From Watersipora subatra (Eukaryota > Bryozoa > Gymnolaemata > Cheilostomatida > Watersiporidae), in the NCBI RefSeq assembly GCF_963576615.1, contig NC_088717.1, forward strand, positions 955,001-1,019,000: DNA of 64,000 bases. Reading direction: 5' to 3'. Numbering within the stretch: position 1 is the stretch's first letter; every line of letters starts with the position of its first letter. The notes beneath the pieces are model-generated. The model saw only the letters and a list, made by a program, of their open reading frames with translations. It did no database searches and had not been told where the DNA came from. A program made the translations under genes and the position numbers. Positions 33,701 through 42,700 of the stretch are shown one piece after another.

Positions 33701-36700
33701 ATATGGACTAAACTGTTTATATTTACTCCATCATTTGTAAAATTTTATTTTTATTTGAACTATTTTATTTGTACTCAAGTTTGTAATAAATTATAATATA
33801 TCTATACACGAAATAAAATATATAATATAATCGTGTTTGTTGCAGCGATATCAATGAGTTGTTGTCGATGAAGGGGTCTAGGTTGACTGGTTGCTTCTCT
33901 GCCAATATTCCTGCCTTGATGAATATTACGACTTGTCTCTAGTTTTCGTAATCAGAGTAGGTTGTTTCATTCTCAATCTGCAGTAAACACAAAAAGAAAA
34001 CATTAATAAGTGCAAAAACGTGCTGTGGTACAGAAGTGCAAAAACAATAGCTAAAGTATTTAATGAAAGTGATCAGTTTTTAAACAAAAGAATTAACTAA
34101 TGCAGTTAATTATGGAAAAACGTATCTGCACTGCAAATCAAATACATACCATAATGTCCAGATCAGAATCATGATCATCCTCAACTTCGGTATTAGAGAT
34201 TGATGGAGTTGATTTCAATGTAAAAAGACTAGGAGAGATTTTTTGCGATGACGAAGCCATGCCGAATAGCTTGTGAAAACCTTGAATAATTTTGTAAAGT
34301 TTGATGCAATGGCAATAAAACTTGAAGCCCGTGATGATTTTAAAGAAGTTTTGGAACTTGGCTACGTTTAGTACTTCTGCCTAGCGTCTATTTTTGCAAT
34401 GACGCCATTTTGCATATCTTGTGACAACCTTGAATAATTTTGTAAAGAAATGTGATGCATTGGCAATGGTGTTAGCTCAAAGCCCAGGCAATGATTTTAA
34501 AAATGTTTTAGAACTCAATTACGTTTAGTATTTATGCCTAACGGCTAGTTTTTAATTTGATGCAGTAGTTATTCTCCCTTGTGATTAAAAATAGAACTAA
34601 TTATTCACGGAATTTAATAATTCGCGGAATTGACTGTTCGCGCAATCGCGAATTTTTATAACCAACGAATATTTTCATCCTGTAGGGTAAAATACTTCAA
34701 TATGTATAAATTCAGTTTAAACTTGTTAATAGTCTAAGTTAAAGTAAGCTGCACCCACCTCTGAGTCTACACAACGCCAAACCTACACTTCTAAACCTAC
34801 ACCTCTGAACCTACATCGCTAAACTTGCACCTCTGAACCTACATCTCTAAACCTACACCTCTGAACTTACATCTCTAAACTTGCACCTCTGAACCTATAT
34901 CTCTAAACCTACACCTCTGAACCTACATCTCTAAACTTGCATCTCTGAACCTACATCTCTAAACCTACATCTCTAAACCTACATCTCTAAACTTGCACCT
35001 CTGAACCTATATCTCTAAACCTACATCTCTAAACCTACACCTCTGAACCTCTTTACAAAGTTTGTATAACGCTTTCGATTAATAGCTGAAGTATTTATTG
35101 TTAGGTTTTAAGGCTATGGAACATCTTAAACAAACAATAATGTATTCTTATAAAGATATGCGCTCCAACACATGACAGACTTGATATACAGAGAAAATCT
35201 CAGAGCATATCAATTTTTTATGTAGGTGTTAGACTATATTATAACAATGTAAACTGATATAGCATAATATAATGTATTGCCATTTATTTATACAATAATG
35301 AATATATAATAGTCTTGTAATCTTGCTCGATACTGTCGCACTGAGAAAATAGTTTTGGTCAAAATTAAAGTGTTTCATAAAAGGTTTTGTCTGTACGGGG
35401 ACTCGAACTCACAATATTGAAACCCTCAGCTAACCACGCTTAAATTGACCACGTTTAGGATTTACCTAACAATCTTTACTATAATAATTACGGTAATTGG
35501 TGACATAAAAAAAATCTTTCATGAGAGAAGAGATTCGTGCATTATCTACTGCTAATATTATATATCACTTTATTGACAATCATTTCATTTCAAACAGAAA
35601 CGTTTTCAAAATTATACCTTACAAAAATCATAAAACAATTCAGAGGGCATCAGTTAGCCAATAAAGTTAAATAAATGGTTGGACCTATAACATTTAAATG
35701 TAAACATTTAAACGTTTACATAATTAAAACATTAAACATTTTTCATATAGTATTAAAGTATTAAATGTTCAAATAACGCTTATTTAATGTGAAAAAACAG
35801 ACTCCTTCAGACAGCGCAGGGCTCAATTGGCAATCTGAGTAGTTTCGTTTTTTTATAAATGATCCACAATCTATTAGATTAGAAACTAAAAAGAACGGCA
35901 TTCATTGAACCTGTTCATGGATGTCACATGTCATGTCAATGTCACAAAATGAATGTCGACATGTGCATTGAAAATGAGGAAATCCTGAGCAGCACCAGGT
36001 CTACTGTTAATATAATATAACTATATAATATATTGCAATATAATTATATAATATATTGCAATATAATTATATAATATATTGCAATATACATGTAGTTATA
36101 TAATATATTGCAATATAATTCTATAATATATTGCAATATAGCATAACTTTTTAACATTTTTGTGATTATTATTAACTTTTGTGATATTTTGGTCGCTAAA
36201 ATGATGTCATTTAAAATGCAAACTGTGACAAATGAAAAAAGCTTTGCATTTGCCAGGTAAAGTCAAATAACTAGGCTGTTTCTAGTTTTCTGTTTTCCGC
36301 ACCTTGTCTAATATTATCGATGTCTGTAGTAGGCTCTACTTCCTTCTTAGATATGACAAATTATTAGCTGTAGATTTTGCATGTTTTTCTCTAGTCATAG
36401 ATATATTTTAGACACACATATCTTTTATCAAATAGCTTAACAATTTCTTTTATAAATGCATACTCGCAGGGCTGCCTGTGGATGGCCAGTGGTCCCAATG
36501 GTACAAGTGGTCTGAGTGCTCGGGTAACTGCGAGTACGGGCGGCAGTCCCGTGTCAGATATTGCAACAGTCCATCGCCGGCTAATGGAGGCAAGTTCTGT
36601 GATGGCGGTGTCTCCGTAGATTGGCGGGTGTGCGAGAGCAGCTGTAAGACTGGTAAGTACCTGTAGCACGGGTTGGTGTAAACGGGTAGACCTTGACCCT

Positions 36701-39700
36701 GATCAGGTATAGCTTCTGACTAGCATAACAAGATAACTCTATGTTTGTATAACTTTATGTTTGTATAACTCTATGTTTGTATAACTCTATCTTTGTATAA
36801 CTCTATCTTTGTATAACTCTGTTTGTATAACTCTATGTTTGTATAACTCTATGTTTGTATAACTCTATGTTTGTATAACTCTATGTTTGTATAACTTTCC
36901 ATTGGCATTGGTAATCATCAACAAAATGATGTTTTTTCAGTAAAAAAACAGAAATCAGGAATTATTGAGTGAGTGGAACAAACATGTTTTAAAAGTTGGT
37001 AATCTGATAGTATTGCTGAGGAATCGGGATAGTGAATTGAAGGTTGCAGTTACAGAAAGTTCATAAACCGACACATATGATGGTGGATGCGGTATGTTGG
37101 TGTCGTAAAATAGAAAATAATGTTGATCCTGCAAGATGATGCAAAATGATAAAAGAACATGCAGCTTCTCAAAAAATACGGGTTCACTAGATGTCCATGT
37201 AGTTGAGAGAATAATATTGAATTATGATATTTGAGACAAGCAAGTTTTTCTGATTTCTGTCTATCAGGCACTAATCTTTGTTGTTGAGGTCCAGCGATGG
37301 CTCATAAATAATAAATCTACAGAAGCACCTGCTAGACATGTCACAAGTGGCCTTCAGTGCCTCTACAAATTGACTGGAGCACTGTGATTGATTGATGAGC
37401 TTGGGTGTTCTATCGCGTCTCTGCGTAATGCAGAAGTATTTGACAACTTCATTATTAGTTTTTGGGAGATTTTGTTTATTTAAATTGTGAAAAAAAGTTA
37501 TAGAAACCAGGCAGCAGAACATGCAATCAGTGCTCTCATGTGATTTTATATCTCAACGTTTTTGCTCATTTTCATGAACAACTCTTTCATAGCTAGATGG
37601 ATGTGGGAAACTTTTAGAAATGCATAAGACAACTCCGGACTGTAGTTAGATTGTTGTTTCAGCTAAAGTTTTCAAAATTGGAATTTTTTAACAGATTCTA
37701 GTCTTGTTAATTGTATTTAGTTTTTCTTTCATCTCATTTCAGCTCCTCTTCTTAGAACAGGACCTGTTACCAGTAGACCACGCCATAGAATACCAAAATG
37801 CTGGTGCGGTTGCCCTCTTTCAGACTCTTCTGGAATAATTATACCAGGAAGGTGAGCGAGTTACTCTATACAAGCATATTGAAGGCAGAAACATGAAGAG
37901 TGCAACATAAACATGTTACAGTAAAGTGGCTATATGAATAGCTGAGTCTTGCTGGTGTTGGCATAAACTTGTAGGAGTTGCATTCTCTCACTCCCTCAAA
38001 CTTGCTATCAAGAGAAAGAGTTTAGTGCTTTGTGGGAGTTGCATTCTCCCACTCTCTCAAACTTGCTACCAAGAGGAAGAGTTTAGTGCTTTGTGGGAGT
38101 TGCGTTCTCCCACTCCCTCAAACTTGCTATCAAGAGAAAGAGTTTAGTGCTTTGTGGGAGTTGCATTCTCCCACTCTCTCAAACTTGCTACCAAGAGGAA
38201 GAGTTTAGTGCTTTGTGGGAGTTGCATTCTCCCACTCCCTCAAACTTGCTATCAAGAGAAAGAGTTTAGTGCTTTGTGGGAGTTGCTTTCTCCCACTCCC
38301 TCAAACTCGTTATCAAGGGAGTTTAGTGCTGACAGAATGTTTATGTTAAGAACTATCATTTTCTACCCTTCACTACACATTTAATAATAAAACAGTCTGC
38401 ACAATAGAACAGTAAAGTAGGAACTAGTAAAGTAGTAGCTTACTAGACCTGCCTTAAGCTGTAGTAACGAGCAGATCTCTGACAGTACCACAAATCTTAT
38501 AAGACAAGAGCTACTAATAAATTTTGAGCATCGTGTGAATAACATGTAGCTATTTTTGTTGTAAATTTCAAGTGCTGCAGAGAAGCACATCATGGCTTCT
38601 TCCCGTTAATTACTTCAAGTCGCTAGCCTCATCGATTTTACAATTTCTTTTGAACCAACATGGCGTTATAAACAAACGAATTGCGATGAGAATCACTGTT
38701 TTTTTCACATACATGCATAGTGGTCTACTAGTGGTAATTCATAGGCAAGTCAGTTAGTTGGCTTACTCCAGAAACATTCTAGATTCTTCTTTTTACAAAT
38801 GATGCACTCAGAGACTTGCGACACTATCACACCCGATGTAATAACAGTACGTATGTGGTATAAAAGGTTTCGACATCTAAACAACATAAAGCAACATCCA
38901 TATTAGCAAAAGAGTCTGACAAGTTGACAACAAAAATCACAGGATAGTTCAACCTGTTTACCAATTTCCAAAAAGAATGTTTTTGTACAAAACCACTTAC
39001 TAAATGAAAAGTTGTCTTACAGACGCTGCAAGGGAGATGCAAACTATTTTGTGCACATGGTATGGCACATCACAACAGAAAAGGGTTCACAAATCCAGCT
39101 GAATGTGTCAGAGTTTAAATGGAATCACGGTAGCCAAATTTTAAAGGTAAGCAACTTTTAATAAAGCCGAGAAGCTGTCAGATTACAAGCAAACGCCTTC
39201 TTACTAAGACTGTTTGTTTGCTTATTATAATACAAAGATAGTAATATTATAGATTACTAGACCATTGTTTGTTTTTTTTTGATTAGCAGGTTATAACTTA
39301 GCCTAGTACAATGTATAAGTCAATATGTATTGCAGCAATGTGTTAATTTAAAAACTGAATATTTAAAAAACTGTGGCATTGGTTCCATCTGTCAGGTGAG
39401 GGACGGTTTGACATACAGCAGTCTCCTGCTCATGGATCTCAGAGGTAATGAGGACCATGATGAACAGCATGTCATATCTTCCAGTAACTACCTCCATGTC
39501 GAATTCATGTCAGGAGAAGAAGTGCCTTATGACTTTGACCTATTTATCATATCTTACAGCACATATTACGGTCAGTGACCCAATTTCTACTTCTACGTAC
39601 TATTATATGTTGTTTATTTGGCGTCACTTGGTATATGTATGTTTACTTGTTTACTGTTGAAAATAAAGTTTTATTCCCACAGAACCAGATGATAAATATT

Positions 39701-42700
39701 TGTCTGTAGGCATATTTTTTGTCTTTTTTTAATTAGCTTTCGCTGTTTCCTCGCGGTTTATAAGCATTGAGTTTTTATTTTAGCAGCTGGAGAGTCATAT
39801 TTATTACAAGGACAGGCGACTACAAATCAAAGTGAGAATCAAAAATGGAGGCTGCCAGCCATAATTGGTGGATCTGTAACAAGTGCAGTTCTCATCTTCA
39901 CATTCCTCGCTGCGTATGCCTATCGGAGAATACGAGTGGCTCAAGTGATCAAACGAGCGCAAGCACAAAATACCAGCCCCAATCATGTGGTTATGCAGGC
40001 AAGAATTTACTGCTTATGGAATCTTCTTGGCTGTAAAATAATTGTGACAATAAGTAGTGTTGTGAGATTTATATTTGAGTTGTCTTTCCTTTTTTATGAA
40101 AAGATCACTCCCAATAAGTAGCAAAATTGGTTTTTGCTTGGTCACTTCTATGACACTCTTTCAAATACACTGCTTATAAGTAACTGAAGTATACTACAAA
40201 CTAAATGATATCAATCTGAGATGCACAATGTCTAATTGTACCGCAAACGTCTTCCCCAGTATGTTTTCACTTCATCAGTCATAAGCTATCTAGTCAATTT
40301 CCTGTGTGACCATCACATTAGATTTTTACAGTTTTATATGCAATATAAATCTGTGCGACCAAAACCCGTCAGTTTAAGTCTGTAGGTTTGGAATTGCTAG
40401 GCCACAGGCTATTTCTATAGCCTGGCGAGGCTTTAACTAGTTCATTGTAAGAGGAACGCTCCGACTTCTGAGCCGGAAAACGTTCTGTAACATTCACATT
40501 TCACCGACAGGTTCAATCAGGAGAGTACACAAACTTTGGGGACATAACTCCTTCGGTGCAAACCGTGAGGAGTGGCCGTGGTGGAGAGAAAACTCATACC
40601 TCGACTGCTAGACATTCTAGGCGGGACCAACGAGCCAAAATTCATCGTACTAATCATCGAAATAAACTACAAGGTTTGTAGGCGATAACAACGGTGGTGG
40701 CCATCATCTCTAATCGTAACTTATAACAAAGTAGGGATTTCATCGGTAGTGTGCAAGGTTGTACATGTAGTTGCCCAGAATATTAGATTGTTTTAAATGT
40801 TTCAAATGTAAAGAACGTAACAAAGTCTAAAATTTGAGTAAGTTGAAGCTCACTCACCAATACTGTACGTTTATTTCACTGTGGAAATTGAAATCTGACT
40901 TTGAAAATGTTTTTAATCTTTTTTTATTTGCAGCATTTTAAACCTTTTGTGATCACCATAACTATAATGAGAGAGAAATAGTGTTTTACTACAGAAGTTT
41001 ACCAAAGAGTGTAAACACTGGAATATTTTATACTTCATACCCCTGATAAATATAGAGGTATTACAGTATTTTTTGCAACAATTGTGTACACAGACTCTGT
41101 GATATTTTGTACATTACTCCTACCTCGCATAATTGTAGAGGCATTACAGTAGTTTTTGCAATGATTGGGTACACACACTCTGTGGTCTTTCCTACTCTTG
41201 ATGATAGTGGAGACATTACAGTAGTTTTTGCAACGATTGGGTATACAGACTCTGTGATATTTTGTACTCCTACCTCTCATAATTGTAGAGGCATTACAGT
41301 AGTTTTTGCAATGATTGGGTACACAGACTCTGTGGTCTTTCTTACTCTTGATGATAGTGGAGACATTACAGTAGTTTTTGCAACGATTGGGTATACAGAC
41401 TATGGAATATTTTGTGCTCCCAAGTCTCGATAATTGTAGAGATATTATTGTAGTTTTTGCAATGATTGGGTTCACAGACTCTGGGACAATTTTTACTCCA
41501 GGTCTCTCATAATTGTAAGAACATTACAGTAGTTTTTGCTATGATTGGGTGCACCATAGTACGCAAAAGCCTAGACATACAGAACTCTTCAACAGTAGGT
41601 ACGCATGTCACTGGGACGCATCACCAAGATCTTTGTCAATATTTTATGTTTATAATGGATGAAAACACTTGCAGCACACATGAGAAGTGTGTTTGATGAA
41701 CAATAAAATATCCATTATTGGAATTGTCAGCGCGTTGTCTCATCAATAAAGTAGTTACTGTGATGAGTGCTTATTATTGAAAGAGTAGAAGATAACTCCA
41801 AGTTTATGAATATGTGTCAGTCTCACTGATTATTCACTATCTTTCAATTACTAACTAACAGTTATATTCATGTGTAACTTGAAGGGTTTTTCATAAGAAA
41901 TCTAAAAATCCTGGAAGGTGAGGGTTTACTTAAAGGTTTACCTTATGCTGCCTTATGACGGTAATGAATACAGTATAATTTAAATATCCAAGTTTTCATC
42001 ACCTGTGCACAGTCAGAAATTTAATCTTGGATTCAGCTACTCTTGAATGTTGGAACACAACTGTTTCTCTAATGAACAAGTTTGTCAACAGGTATAAGAG
42101 AAGATGAGGGGCCAGGTATAACCCTCCCGGATCCATACCATGTGAAACCTGAGGACTTCCTTCACGCGAGCGACCTGCTGCACTTGAGTACTCCGATAGC
42201 CGGCAGCCAGCATCCCCTCAATCTGAATATCCCTCCAGAAAAAGGTGGAGCAAAGCGAAAGGCTAAGGTCAGGACTGACAGCGAGTTGTCTTATCTGCTG
42301 AGTAACTTTTACTAGAATAAAAATTATGTTTGTCGATGTACGACATTGATTACAAAGAGCTAACTTTTGTAGAAGCATAAGAGGAGACGACTCAGGTCAA
42401 AGCAAGGACCATATGAAGATCCTCAGGAAGTAGATAATCTCATTAATAGCCTTCCAGTTGCTCCAACTGGCAAACGATATGCCTCAGTTCCTCCGGTGGA
42501 TCCAGATAGGTACGCCCTTTGCCTCCTTTACACTCACGAGCTTGACTCTTACATACTCTTGTTCTTTGTAAAAATAGGTTTAACAGAATTTGTAGGAAGG
42601 CCCACAATTGTATAAAACCTTTAATCTTATCATAAACTAGTACCCTGGCATTTCGGTTTGCCGTGAGACATCAAGTGTGCCGTGAGACATCAAGTGTGCC

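Larger units (their letters stand above)
32876..34685. mobile_element. 1.8-kb TIR transposon with TTCGCGG sub-terminal repeats
   Basis: The left end reads TACAGGATGAATTTATTCGC and the inverted right end TACAGGATGAAAATATTCG. TTCGCGG or TTCGCG occurs several times near both ends. If the outer TA is the target duplication, the terminal repeat is CAGGATGAA, suiting the Tc1/mariner/pogo group. Inside are a plus-strand open frame ending in TSTQDSDSDIELLLPK and a possible two-exon minus-strand ORF. A block of about 145 bp is directly duplicated at 34270-34400 and 34420-34545. No transposase catalytic motif was seen. Confidence 0.65.
32509..36469. other. THSD1-like intron 6 (4.0 kb)
   Basis: It holds the AT-rich tract, the 1.8-kb transposon, the 14-bp array, a SINE fragment and a 23-bp AT-rich array, listed separately. 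The remaining sequence shows nothing I can name. Confidence 0.6.

Noticed and set aside
35388-35462. Functional tRNA gene on the minus strand
   Set aside because: The A and B boxes are good, but I could not fold an acceptor stem and anticodon arm. A SINE head is more likely.
37050-37522. Two adjacent minus-strand ORFs suspected to be a transposase piece
   Set aside because: No recognisable motif, terminal repeat or target duplication was found around them.
41035-41475. Long open frames on both strands
   Set aside because: They are by-products of a tandem repeat of about 150-bp units inside a THSD1-like intron.
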